From CAVYXZ01 sp965223835 (GTDB lineage Bacteria > Chloroflexota > Anaerolineae > Aggregatilineales > Phototrophicaceae), in NCBI GenBank assembly GCA_965223835.1, contig CBDCXQ010000001.1:992001-1056000 (forward strand): a stretch of 64,000 bases of DNA, given 5' to 3'. Under the pieces are notes generated by a model that worked only from the letters and a program-made list of their open reading frames with translations, did not search any database and was not told the DNA's origin. Positions 33,612 through 41,739 of the stretch are shown piece by piece. Every line of letters begins with the position of its first letter. Within the stretch, counting starts at the first letter, position 1. Both the position numbers and the translations under genes were made by a program.

Positions 33612-34747
33612 CGCTGGCCGCTGATCTGGTACGTGAATACGCGCTTGAACTTGGTTTTAATCTCGTCGGGATTACCCGCGCCCAACCCTCGCCAACGCTG
33701 GCGGCCTATTTTCGCTGGTTGGAGCGCGGGATGCAGGGGACGATGGGTTACATGTCCCGCCCTGACCGGCAGAGTCGTCGCCGCGATCTCAACGTGATTT
33801 TGCCTGATGCCCAATCGCTGGTGATTGTTGGTCTCGATTTTGGTAGTAATGCCATTCCCACAGAGATTTTAGAGGATCCAGCACGGGGGCGCATCGCGGC
33901 TTATGCCTGGAACCTCGACTACCACGATCTGATGCTGCCCCGGTTGAAGCAGCTTGCGGACTGGATGCAAACCAGGTTTCGTCATGAGATTCAGCATAAG
34001 ACTTATGTTGATACCGGTGCGATTCTGGAGCGCAGCCACGCACAGCAAGCTGGAATGGGCTTTGTCGGCAAGAATACGATGCTGATTCATCCCCGCCGGG
34101 GGAGTCAATTTTTCCTCGGTGAGATTATCCTGACAGCGGAATTTGACAAATATGATATGCCGCACCGGGCGACGATGTGTGGCAGTTGTACCCGCTGTCT
34201 CGCTGCCTGTCCGACGGCTGCTTTTCCCAAACCCTATGTGCTGGATGCTCGGCGTTGCATCAGCTACCTCACAATTGAGCATAAGGGTTGGATTGACCGC
34301 GAATTGCGATTATTAATGGGGAACTGGATTTACGGTTGCGACATTTGCCAGGATGTTTGTCCGTTTCAACGATTTGCGCGACCCACCCATGAAGCTGACT
34401 TAATGCCACAGAATGTGGATGCCGCCGCGCCCTGGTTGACTGAGTTGTTGGCTTTAGATGATAGTACGTTCAAAGCGCGGTTTTACGGGTCGCCGATTTA
34501 TCGGATTAAACGTTACCGGCTGGTTCGTAATGCGTGTATCGCTGCCGGGAATGGCCGAGTTGATGAAACGTTGCCGTTGCTGATGCGGCTTTTGGACGAT
34601 GATAGTGATCTGGTGCGGGGCCATGCTGCCTGGGCTTTGGGCCGGTTTGCATTGCCAGAACACCGGACTCGATTGCAGCGTTGCTATGATCGCGAAACGG
34701 ATGCTCAGGTTCGGGTTGAACTGGCGCATAGCCTCAATGAAATCTAA
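33608..34747 (+). CDS. queG: Epoxyqueuosine reductase QueG
   Basis: QueG uses cobalamin and two 4Fe-4S clusters to reduce epoxyqueuosine to queuosine, the last step of this tRNA modification. The 379-residue protein shows the B12/substrate region YVDTGAILERSHAQQAG and GFVGKNTMLIHPRRGS, cluster motifs CGSCTRCLAACPTAAF and CDICQDVCPFQRF, and a C-terminal HEAT-like part (DSDLVRGHAAWALGRFALPE). Its ATG overlaps the stop of the glycosyltransferase gene. The B12 requirement fits with the B12-domain and MeaB genes earlier in the window. Confidence 0.95.
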   Translation: MTLAADLVREYALELGFNLVGITRAQPSPTLAAYFRWLERGMQGTMGYMSRPDRQSRRRDLNVILPDAQSLVIVGLDFGSNAIPTEILEDPARGRIAAYAWNLDYHDLMLPRLKQLADWMQTRFRHEIQHKTYVDTGAILERSHAQQAGMGFVGKNTMLIHPRRGSQFFLGEIILTAEFDKYDMPHRATMCGSCTRCLAACPTAAFPKPYVLDARRCISYLTIEHKGWIDRELRLLMGNWIYGCDICQDVCPFQRFARPTHEADLMPQNVDAAAPWLTELLALDDSTFKARFYGSPIYRIKRYRLVRNACIAAGNGRVDETLPLLMRLLDDDSDLVRGHAAWALGRFALPEHRTRLQRCYDRETDAQVRVELAHSLNEI

Positions 34748-34778
34748 CGACGTCGGCATAATTGGTGTCTGGAAATTG

Positions 34779-34796
34779 TATACCCATAGGGGTATA
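34779..34796 (+). promoter_or_regulatory. CsoR-like copper operator
   Basis: TATACCCATAGGGGTATA contains perfect 7-base arms TATACCC/GGGTATA around ATAG. This closely resembles operators bound by the copper repressor CsoR (ATACCC...GGGTAT class). It overlaps the -10 box TATAAT at 34793-34798, so repressor binding would block transcription of the HMA gene. No csoR gene lies in the window. Confidence 0.7.
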
Positions 34797-34829
34797 ATGA
34801 TGTTGCAAAGTATTTGAGGAGGTTTACCG

Positions 34830-35039
34830 GTGGAAAGCAAGACATTTCAGGTTCCCAATATCGGCTGTGACGGTTGTGTCAAGGCGATCAAAAATGAATT
34901 GGCCGAAATTGAAGGCGTACAACGCGTGGATGGGGCTGTGGACACCAAGATGGTGACGGTCGAATGGGTTGATCCCGCGAACTGGCAGCGCATTGTTGAT
35001 GTGCTGACCGAAATCGAGTACGCGCCAGCCGCTGTTTAG
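34830..35039 (+). CDS. Heavy-metal-associated (HMA) domain copper-chaperone-like protein
   Basis: This is a 69-residue ferredoxin-fold protein of the CopZ/HMA type. The metal site is NIGCDGCVKAI with Cys13 and Cys16 (C-x-x-C); the usual Met before the motif (GMTCxxC) is replaced, as Ile-Gly-Cys is seen instead. It would bind Cu(I) in the cytoplasm and pass it to an ATPase. The start is GTG at 34830, with GAGGAGG about 7 bases ahead. A CsoR-like operator sits in front and a terminator behind, so it forms a one-gene regulon unit. No copper ATPase gene is nearby. Confidence 0.9.
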   Translation: MESKTFQVPNIGCDGCVKAIKNELAEIEGVQRVDGAVDTKMVTVEWVDPANWQRIVDVLTEIEYAPAAV

Positions 35040-35067
35040 ATATTTATCGGTTGGTCTAATTTCATAT

Positions 35068-35096
35068 AAACCGCTGTTCAATCGGCAGCGGTTTTT
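35068..35096 (+). terminator. Rho-independent terminator of the HMA gene
   Basis: AAACCGCTG (35068-35076) pairs perfectly with CAGCGGTTT (35086-35094) around a 9-base loop, followed by a T run. Confidence 0.88.
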
Positions 35097-35353
35097 GATT
35101 CCAAATTTTTTATCATGTTACTCAGTTTGAGCTTTATTAATATGCTGACATGAACATAGATATTTTTACGTCTTTCACGAAATCTTACATCCTAGATACG
35201 TTTTATAGAACGAAATAGCAGTAATATTAAGTAACGTTTACGGGCTGCGAATGTTCTGGTCACGTGACCGTTGCTACCTAAATGCTAGATTAAAACAGAA
35301 TTGTCTCGCCCAATAATTACTGCGCACGTCAGCTTAAGAGGAATGCACAGATA
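35097..35353 (+). other. Regulatory-length gap before the phosphorelay operon
   Basis: No gene is seen between the HMA terminator and the kinase start. The gap is A/T-rich and contains one perfect 12-bp palindrome, GGTCACGTGACC at 35258-35269, placed about 85 bases before the start codon where an activator or repressor could bind. I could not assign a good -35/-10 pair. Confidence 0.5.
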
Positions 35354-37429
35354 ATGAAATCACAACCCAAACAAAGCCTCAAACTCAACCCCCGCCAATG
35401 GGGTCTTGCCACCAAGCTCATTGTGGCGATGACATTGTTGAGTCTGACCTCGGTCTTGTTACTCGTAATGACAGTCAGTCAGGCCAGTAGTCGTGAACTT
35501 GAGCAACAGGTCCAGGAAAGATTGATGTCACGAGCAACACTCGAAGGTGCACACATTGCTACCTTAATGGCGGAACAGGTGGAAGTGGTACGGGCGGCGG
35601 TTGCCACTGATCCAGCACTTTTAGCAGCTTTAGCAGCGAGTAATGCAGCTTACAGTGGAGACGCTGAAGCAATTGAAACCTATTTGCTGGAACTTGATGC
35701 AACCTGGCGGGCTGCACCAGAAGCGGGCAATGCGCTCATCAACGAAACGCTCAATAATCCGCTTTCTGACAGGTTACGGCTCTTTACACAGAACTTCCCG
35801 GCCCATGCCGAGACATTTGTGACGGATCGCTATGGTGCTGAAATCGCAGGAAGCGGGCGCACCAGCGATTACTATCAAGCCGATGAAGGCTGGTGGCAAG
35901 CGGCCTGGAATGATGGCAGCGGGGCGATTGATTTTGGGGTGCCAGAACTGGATGCCAGCGCTGGTATTATCGCCATTGACATTTCCCTGCCGATCTTTGC
36001 CCCGGATAACCAAGAAATATTGGGGATCGTCAAATCAGTTTATGACATCGCTGCGGTTGTAGAAGATACTGGCGCATTTTCTTTAGGTGAGTCAGGTCGA
36101 GCACTGCTGATTGATGTGGAAGGGCACTACATCGCCGGTCAGGCTAACCTCGAATTTGGCGAACCCGTCCCCAAGAATTTGCTGCTGGACGGTGACATTT
36201 TTACCGGCGTTGGCTACACGCTAGACGCAATTAGTGAAACCGGCGAGGCCGTCGTTGTAGGATACGCTCCAGTTGTGCTGGCAGATTATGTCAATACCGG
36301 TGGTGGTGGGCTAGATTGGATCGTGCGCATTGAACAGAATCGGCGAGAGGCGTTTGCGCCGATTGAACAGCTGCAAAATACGGCGCTCATGTTTGCTTTG
36401 ATCGCTGGTGTGATCGCGGTGGGCGTCGCGCTCGTCATTGGCCGCCATCTAACCAATCCACTCATTCATCTGGCCCAGGTTGCCACCCAATTAGGGGCCG
36501 GCGAAACGCAAGCACGCGCAATGGTCAGCAATCAAGACGAAATTGGTCAACTCGCGGACAGTTTCAACACGATGGCGGAACGGCTGGAAGCCCGGAATTC
36601 TGAATTGATTGAACTGAACCAAACACTGGAAGCGCGGGTACAGGAGCGCACCAGAGCGTTGCGGACCGCAACCGCCAAAGCGAAAGAGGCAGCGCGTGTC
36701 AAAGGCGAGTTCCTGTCTACGATGTCGCACGAGCTACGAACGCCGCTTAACGCCATTATTGGTTTTAGCGACATGTTGTTGATGGGGATGAGCGGTGCAC
36801 TCAATGCTAAACAAGAGCACAAAGTACAGCGGCTGCAAGAAAACGGCAAGCGCCTGCTGGAACTCGTGAATGATACGCTGGATTTGACGCGCATTGAGGC
36901 CGGACGGATTGAGCTGAATCCGCAACCCTTCGCACCAACAGCGATGGCAGAACGGCTCACCGAACAAATGGGGGTGCTGGCGCAGCAGAACAACCTGACC
37001 TTTGATACCGATATTGACCCCGACCTGCCGATGACTCTGATGGGCGATGAGAAACGCATTGAACAAGTCGTTGTCAATCTACTTGCCAACGCGTTCAAGT
37101 TCACCGATGAAGGTTCCGTGATGCTGGACATTCGGGCCAATCTTGTAAACAAAACCTGGATCATCGCGGTGACGGATACTGGCATCGGCATCCCACCCCA
37201 CGCCAAAGAATTGATATTTGAGGAATTCCGGCAACTGGATGGCAGTACGCGGCGCGTATTCAAAGGGAGTGGTCTGGGACTCGCGATCACCAAACAACTG
37301 GTACGGGTCATGGACGGTCAGATCGCAGTAGAAAGCGAAGTGAACGTGGGCAGTACCTTCAGTGTGACGTTGCCGTTGATTGTCCCCGAAGCGGTTGACG
37401 AGGCTGAAGTGGACTATATGGGAGCATAA
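35354..37429 (+). CDS. Membrane sensor histidine kinase (Cache-like sensor, HAMP, HisKA, HATPase)
   Basis: This is a 691-residue kinase. Membrane helix 1 is at about 18-42, an extracytoplasmic sensor with dCache-like features spans 43-340 (DEGWWQAAWN, IIAIDISLPIFAPD), membrane helix 2 is at 342-363, HAMP at 364-416 and a coiled coil at 405-450. The kinase core has FLSTMSHELRTPLNAIIGFS with His459, N-box VVNLLANAFKFTDEG, G1 VTDTGIGIP and G2 GSGLGLAIT. GAGG lies 11 bases before the ATG. Three receiver proteins and a second kinase follow within 2 kb on the same strand, indicating a multi-step phosphorelay. Confidence 0.93.
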   Translation: MKSQPKQSLKLNPRQWGLATKLIVAMTLLSLTSVLLLVMTVSQASSRELEQQVQERLMSRATLEGAHIATLMAEQVEVVRAAVATDPALLAALAASNAAYSGDAEAIETYLLELDATWRAAPEAGNALINETLNNPLSDRLRLFTQNFPAHAETFVTDRYGAEIAGSGRTSDYYQADEGWWQAAWNDGSGAIDFGVPELDASAGIIAIDISLPIFAPDNQEILGIVKSVYDIAAVVEDTGAFSLGESGRALLIDVEGHYIAGQANLEFGEPVPKNLLLDGDIFTGVGYTLDAISETGEAVVVGYAPVVLADYVNTGGGGLDWIVRIEQNRREAFAPIEQLQNTALMFALIAGVIAVGVALVIGRHLTNPLIHLAQVATQLGAGETQARAMVSNQDEIGQLADSFNTMAERLEARNSELIELNQTLEARVQERTRALRTATAKAKEAARVKGEFLSTMSHELRTPLNAIIGFSDMLLMGMSGALNAKQEHKVQRLQENGKRLLELVNDTLDLTRIEAGRIELNPQPFAPTAMAERLTEQMGVLAQQNNLTFDTDIDPDLPMTLMGDEKRIEQVVVNLLANAFKFTDEGSVMLDIRANLVNKTWIIAVTDTGIGIPPHAKELIFEEFRQLDGSTRRVFKGSGLGLAITKQLVRVMDGQIAVESEVNVGSTFSVTLPLIVPEAVDEAEVDYMGA

Positions 37430-37432
37430 ATC

Positions 37433-37843
37433 ATGTTAGATTGGGATAACACTTCAGATTGGGTCATCCTCGCTATTGATGACGAACCGGATAACCTGGA
37501 AATTGTAGCGGAGACGCTCGAATTTTACGGGATGACCGTCCATACGGCCAAGAATGGAGTCCATGCGTTGCAAGTGCTGGAAACCATCCAACCGACTTTA
37601 ATCCTGTGCGATTTGTCGATGCCAGAAATGGACGGTTGGGAGACACGCAGTCGGGTGAAAGCCAACCCCCAGACCCAGGCGATTCCCGTTATGGCGTTAT
37701 CCGCTCATGCGATGGCCGGGGATAAAGAACGGGCGCTAGAGGCCGGGTTTGATGGCTATGTCACGAAACCTTTAAATATTCCAACGCTGATAGCTGATTT
37801 GCAGTCGGCGTTGGCGGAAACATATAAGGAGCAAACGGCATGA
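37433..37843 (+). CDS. Stand-alone response-regulator receiver protein 1
   Basis: This is a 136-residue CheY-like protein with no output domain. The acidic pocket is IDDEPDN, the phosphoacceptor Asp60 is in LILCDLSMPEMDGW, the conserved Ser/Thr is in VMALSAHAM and the Lys in GYVTKPLN. It would relay phosphate from the kinase encoded 3 bases upstream. It overlaps the next receiver gene by 4 bases (ATGA). Confidence 0.93.
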   Translation: MLDWDNTSDWVILAIDDEPDNLEIVAETLEFYGMTVHTAKNGVHALQVLETIQPTLILCDLSMPEMDGWETRSRVKANPQTQAIPVMALSAHAMAGDKERALEAGFDGYVTKPLNIPTLIADLQSALAETYKEQTA

Positions 37844-38220
37844 GTGTGAACGATTGGCAGGTAGTGGTCATTGATGATGAACCTGATAGCCTGGAACTGG
37901 TGCAGGGTATTCTGGAGCATCATGGAATTTACTCGATTGGCTGTATGTCGGCGGAGGCTGCTCTGGACGTCTGCGCTGACGTGATCCCGACATTGTTCGT
38001 GATTGATCTGGCACTGCCGCAAATGGATGGCTGGGGTTTATTGGAAGCATTGCAAAGCGAGGTAGCATTGCAAGCTGTGCCCCGCGTCGCGATCACCGCG
38101 TATCACACGCCGCAATTGGCGAATGAAGCCATTGATGCCGGCTTCGATGCTTACTTTCCCAAACCCATCGATGCAACCGCATTTGTGCGCGAGCTGGTAA
38201 GCATCGTGCAGGCGACATAA
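37840..38220 (+). CDS. Stand-alone response-regulator receiver protein 2
   Basis: This is a 126-residue CheY-like receiver: acidic pocket VVIDDEPDS, phosphoacceptor Asp56 in LFVIDLALPQMDGWG, Thr in VAITAYHT and Lys in YFPKPID. No output domain. Its similarity to receiver 1, including the IDDEPD motif, and the coupled ATGA overlap suggest origin by duplication. AAGGAG lies about 9 bases before the ATG. Confidence 0.93.
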   Translation: MSVNDWQVVVIDDEPDSLELVQGILEHHGIYSIGCMSAEAALDVCADVIPTLFVIDLALPQMDGWGLLEALQSEVALQAVPRVAITAYHTPQLANEAIDAGFDAYFPKPIDATAFVRELVSIVQAT

Positions 38221-38236
38221 CCTGATAGGAGTTTAG

Positions 38237-38596
38237 ATGACGAAAGTTCATATTGTCGAGGATGATGTCGATCTTTGTGAGACATATACTGACATTTTAG
38301 AAAGCGCGGGTTATCAAGTTGCGGTTGACCACCATGGACGCAAGGCGATTCGCACCTTGTCCCGCTTTCGGCCCGATGTCGTCATCCTCGACCAGCAATT
38401 GCCGGATATGTCCGGGGCGATGGTGCTATATTTCATTCGGACCTCAGCCGAGTTGCGCAATACCCGGGTGATTATTGTCAGTGGTCATGAATTCTCGACA
38501 CAGGCTCGTGATGTCGATCTCTTTCTCCAGAAGCCCGTTTCCGTCACACAGCTGCGCGATGTCATTGCTGAGATGATGAATCCAGAGGTATGTTGA
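38237..38596 (+). CDS. Stand-alone response-regulator receiver protein 3
   Basis: This is a 119-residue receiver: acidic pocket VHIVEDDVD, phosphoacceptor Asp52 in VVILDQQLPDMSG, Ser in VIIVSGHEF and Lys in LFLQKPVSV. No output domain. The alpha4-beta5 region is shortened compared with the two upstream receivers. AGGAG precedes the ATG by 8 bases. Its stop codon overlaps the start of the following kinase, so this receiver is likely the direct partner of that kinase. Confidence 0.92.
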   Translation: MTKVHIVEDDVDLCETYTDILESAGYQVAVDHHGRKAIRTLSRFRPDVVILDQQLPDMSGAMVLYFIRTSAELRNTRVIIVSGHEFSTQARDVDLFLQKPVSVTQLRDVIAEMMNPEVC

Positions 38597-39375
38597 TGGC
38601 GACGTTACCGCTCAGAGATGAACAACAGGTCCATGCTGCTAATGTGTCAATTGAGTTGCTGCGCCAGTTTAGCCACAATATGCGTAGCCCGTTGAATGCG
38701 CTCATGGGCACAGCCGATATGTTTGATGGAGGTATTTATGGCGAACTGAACGCGAAGCAGCGCCGGGCCATCCAGCGACAACAACGAAACAGTCACCGGA
38801 TGCTGGCATTGCTGGATGACATGATGATTTATATTCGAGCCAATGCTGGTGAATTACCGCTGGCGACATCGCCATTCAATCCGGTCGAACTCCTGCGAGC
38901 AGTGTGCGCAACGGTGGAAAACACTGGTGGCGGTATACTGCAAGTCGAGGTTGCCGAATCCGTGCCCGACACGCTCATAGGCGATCCACAGCAGATTAAG
39001 AAGATTCTACTCGCGTTGGTCTGGAATGCGCAGGCCGTCGCCGAGGAAGGTGAAGTTCGGATGGTGGCCGATTGGTCAGCCGACAGTCAGTGGCAGGTCG
39101 AGGTGCATGACACTGGCCCTGGTATCGCTAGCGACGATTGCGAGTCCATTTTTGAACCCTTCTGGCATGATGCAACCCGGAGCGGCCCAACACCCTCGTC
39201 GGGCTTCGGTTTGGGTTTAGCGGTTGCCCGCACCCTGGCGCGTCACATGGCGGGTGATGTCGAACTGAAGGAAACCGGTGCGACCGGCAGCATTTTTTGT
39301 CTCGCTTTGCCCCTCATGGTGGGAACGAATAAAGTATCAGTTTCGGCACGCGAGACGACTTCCGAACAGGTGTAA
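38596..39375 (+). CDS. Soluble histidine kinase without input domain
   Basis: This is a 259-residue protein with only the kinase core: H-box FSHNMRSPLNALMG (His27, with Asn replacing the usual Glu after His), N-box LLALVWNAQAVAEEG, G1 VHDTGPGIAS and G2 GFGLGLAVA. It lacks membrane segments and sensor domains, so it must be driven by another protein, for example the receiver encoded upstream. The ATG at 38596 is preferred (GAGG at 38585-38588, 7-base spacer, TGATG overlap) over ATG 38590. The missing Glu, which acts as a base in phosphotransfer of many HisKA kinases, may reduce or bias activity toward phosphatase. Confidence 0.87.
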   Translation: MATLPLRDEQQVHAANVSIELLRQFSHNMRSPLNALMGTADMFDGGIYGELNAKQRRAIQRQQRNSHRMLALLDDMMIYIRANAGELPLATSPFNPVELLRAVCATVENTGGGILQVEVAESVPDTLIGDPQQIKKILLALVWNAQAVAEEGEVRMVADWSADSQWQVEVHDTGPGIASDDCESIFEPFWHDATRSGPTPSSGFGLGLAVARTLARHMAGDVELKETGATGSIFCLALPLMVGTNKVSVSARETTSEQV

Positions 39376-39379
39376 AACC

Positions 39380-39946
39380 CTATTGCAGCACCGCGCCCTG
39401 CGTCGGGTCTTCGATTACCCGTCCCAATTGTAGCGACCGCAGGATTTCATCCCATGTTGCCTGGAATTTCGGCGCATCATCCACCCACAGGTCGAACGAA
39501 ATCACGACATGGACATCAAACCCACGCCCCACCGCCACGCGGGTAAACGCTTCTCGATTTTGCTCGTCGTCCAGAAAGCGCTGTTGCAACCACAGGAGTT
39601 CGATGTCATCGCGGCCCATACGCGAAATCGGCGTTTGGTCAATGATGTCATGGCCTATATCAGTGGTCGATTTGAGTAACAGATCATCCAGCGGCAGGCC
39701 GGTCCAATCAATGCCCGGTGCAAATTTCCAGAACGACACCGATAGTCGCGCATTGTCATCTGGTGGTTTGGCATCATGCATGGTGAAGGGTTCAGTGTCT
39801 TCGACCAGCCACTTGTACGGAATGTTGAAGCTCACGGCACCCCGTTCCAGCACCACGATCTTATAGCCTTTTGGCGCTTTCCAGGTGTGTTTGTTCTTGA
39901 GCTTAAGCGTTGACTTCTTAAATTTAGACTTTTTCTTCTTCGACAT
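39380..39946 (-). CDS. Hypothetical protein, basic N-terminus
   Basis: This is a 188-residue protein with no family I can name. The first 25 residues are Lys-rich (MSKKKKSKFKKSTLKLKNKH). The rest is a mixed alpha/beta sequence with GYKIVVLERGAVSFNIPYKW and a later VDVHV-like strand region (FDVHVVISFDLWVDD); the order of strands faintly recalls PsbP/DUF1795-type folds, but this is not secure. The ATG at 39946 has AGGCGG 6 bases ahead; ATG 39949 and GTG 39952 are alternatives. It lies 30 bases behind a second small hypothetical gene on the same strand. Confidence 0.65.
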   Translation of the reverse strand: MSKKKKSKFKKSTLKLKNKHTWKAPKGYKIVVLERGAVSFNIPYKWLVEDTEPFTMHDAKPPDDNARLSVSFWKFAPGIDWTGLPLDDLLLKSTTDIGHDIIDQTPISRMGRDDIELLWLQQRFLDDEQNREAFTRVAVGRGFDVHVVISFDLWVDDAPKFQATWDEILRSLQLGRVIEDPTQGAVLQ

Positions 39947-39976
39947 CATCACCGCCTACCGTTACATTTTGTGGAG

Positions 39977-40243
39977 CTATTCCTCGTCCAGATCGCCATC
40001 GATAATATTGTACACGGACTCAATCAGATCGTCGGCGTTTTCCAAAGCGTCCAGCGCGGCTTCATCCTGCGATTGCATTAATAATGCAGCGGCTTCCAAC
40101 ATGGCTCCGGCAGCCTCCGCCACCAATGAGGCGACATCCTGATAGTCATGGGCGGCGATCAAGTTATCAATCGTATCAACGGCTTGTTTGGTTGTAGACA
40201 ATGCTTGTTGCAATTGTTTGATCGCTGAATCTGATGTGTTCAT
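39977..40243 (-). CDS. Small acidic helical hypothetical protein
   Basis: This 88-residue protein is predicted from its composition to be all-helical: Ala/Leu/Asp/Glu-rich heptad-like stretches (VASLVAEAAGAMLEAAALLM) and an acidic end, IIDGDLDEE. No Cys, no signal peptide, no known domain. It is upstream of, and probably co-transcribed with, the basic hypothetical protein at 39380-39946; the opposite charges of the two raise the possibility that they bind each other. AGGAA lies 11-12 bases before the ATG. Confidence 0.6.
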   Translation of the reverse strand: MNTSDSAIKQLQQALSTTKQAVDTIDNLIAAHDYQDVASLVAEAAGAMLEAAALLMQSQDEAALDALENADDLIESVYNIIDGDLDEE

Positions 40244-40335
40244 GTTTTTGAATTCCTGCTTGCCAGTTGCTGATGTTCATTCTACCCGTTTTTGCTCGTA
40301 CGCGTAGGGAATAGATTATCGATGTAAATGCGCAT

Positions 40336-41571
40336 TTACAGCACATTCAATAATTGTTCCGCTGCTTTTTCCGGTCCCCCTAATGCAGCCATCGCTGCGG
40401 CCAGGTCGCCGGTGTTGGCGATCACCTGCGGGTCGCGTAAGATGGCGCGTGACCCTTCCAGCAAGGCCCCATGACGCACGTCATGTGCGGTCAGATTGAG
40501 GCCGATTTTGGCCTGGGCGACACGACGGGCCTGTCCGCGTTGGTCGGCGGCGTGCGGCACAACGATCTGCGGGATGCCATGCACCACTGCTGCGTGGGTT
40601 GTGCCCATGCCTCCGTGATGCAAGATCAAGCGGGTGCGCGGCAACACGTGGCTAAAATCAACCCAATTTAGGAGGCGGGTCCCCTGCGGTAGCGCCGCGA
40701 TCAATTGCTGTTTGGCCTCTGGCTTGATCGGATTCCAGCCGATGACAACAATTGGTAACAGTCCCAGTCGGGCAACAGCCTGGGCTGCCCAGCTAAAGAA
40801 GCCCAGATCACCGGTAAATACACTCCCCAGCGTGATGAGGGCCAGTGGAGCCTGTGCTGGGATTGCCTGCAGCCAATCCGGTGGAGCGTCAGTGGGTGGT
40901 GTTGGGTGGCCGCCGACGAAGGAATTTTGCGGCAAGAGGGTATTGCTCTCCGAGATATACCAATCACGCGTGAAGTAACTGATGTGTTGATGCGGGCTGA
41001 TAATCGAGGGCGTGGGGCCTGTGGAGAAATTGCGGCCCGTCAATCCGAATTGCTCGTTCAAGGTACGAATCCGGGCCTGACTATCATCACCCAGCGTCTT
41101 CTGGACCGGAAACAGAAATTCTTCGTTGAGGTTGCCCTGGGCCGGCCAGCCACATACCACCAGCGGCACGTCGAGTGCTTCAGCAGCGAGGGCGGCAGCA
41201 GTGAGAAACGGGTCGGTGACGATGATATCGGGCACGCCGATTTGTTCTGCCAATTCAAGCAGCGCTTGAACCGCATCCGATACCAGATCAACACTGAGCC
41301 AGGTATCCAGGGCACGGGTGTAGCGCAGCATGACGGCTTCCTGTGGTGGGATGGACTCCAGATCGGGCGCAGGGGGTGGCGGCCACAGCCAACCGGTTTG
41401 TCGCACCGGGGTGAAGGGGATGCCAGCTTTGGTGACAACGCCGCCGACGGCCTTGCCACTGACCCAGGTTACGGTATGGCCTTGTTGCTGCAACACCTGC
41501 GCCGTTTTAAGAAAGCCACCCCAGTCAAGATGACCATGCAGTGGCGCTGAAATAAACCAGAAGCTCGTCAT
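40336..41571 (-). CDS. GT1-family glycosyltransferase (MGT/UGT type)
   Basis: This is a 411-residue GT-B fold glycosyltransferase like macrolide glycosyltransferases and YjiC. The N-terminal acceptor domain opens FWFISAPLHGHLDWGGFLKT, with the catalytic-His region HGHL. The C-terminal nucleotide-sugar domain has ALITLGSVFTGDLGF and the PSPG-like motif LILHHGGMGTTHAAVVHG followed by PQIVVPHAADQRGQARRV. It would glycosylate a small hydrophobic acceptor such as a lipid or secondary metabolite. The ATG at 41571 starts the fold directly; GTG 41598 adds nine residues without a ribosome site. It stands alone; no carotenoid or polyketide genes adjoin it. Confidence 0.88.
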   Translation of the reverse strand: MTSFWFISAPLHGHLDWGGFLKTAQVLQQQGHTVTWVSGKAVGGVVTKAGIPFTPVRQTGWLWPPPPAPDLESIPPQEAVMLRYTRALDTWLSVDLVSDAVQALLELAEQIGVPDIIVTDPFLTAAALAAEALDVPLVVCGWPAQGNLNEEFLFPVQKTLGDDSQARIRTLNEQFGLTGRNFSTGPTPSIISPHQHISYFTRDWYISESNTLLPQNSFVGGHPTPPTDAPPDWLQAIPAQAPLALITLGSVFTGDLGFFSWAAQAVARLGLLPIVVIGWNPIKPEAKQQLIAALPQGTRLLNWVDFSHVLPRTRLILHHGGMGTTHAAVVHGIPQIVVPHAADQRGQARRVAQAKIGLNLTAHDVRHGALLEGSRAILRDPQVIANTGDLAAAMAALGGPEKAAEQLLNVL

Positions 41572-41658
41572 GAGTTGTTCGTTCGTCTGCGTGTACACGA
41601 TACGCTTAGTGTAACGTTTCGTGTAGTGGATTGGCAGTGCGAATACAGATGAAACGAC

Positions 41659-41686
41659 TTGACAAATTGAACAAATGTTCTATAAT
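41659..41686 (+). promoter_or_regulatory. Promoter with internal dyad for the VOC gene
   Basis: TTGACA (41659-41664) and TATAAT (41681-41686) are 16 bases apart. The spacer contains GAACAAATGTTC (41669-41680), an inverted repeat with 5-base arms, placed where a repressor would block polymerase. Confidence 0.7.
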
Positions 41687-41739
41687 TGAAAATGTAGTTG
41701 ATTTAAATTCATATAGTGACCACTAAAGGAGAACGAATA

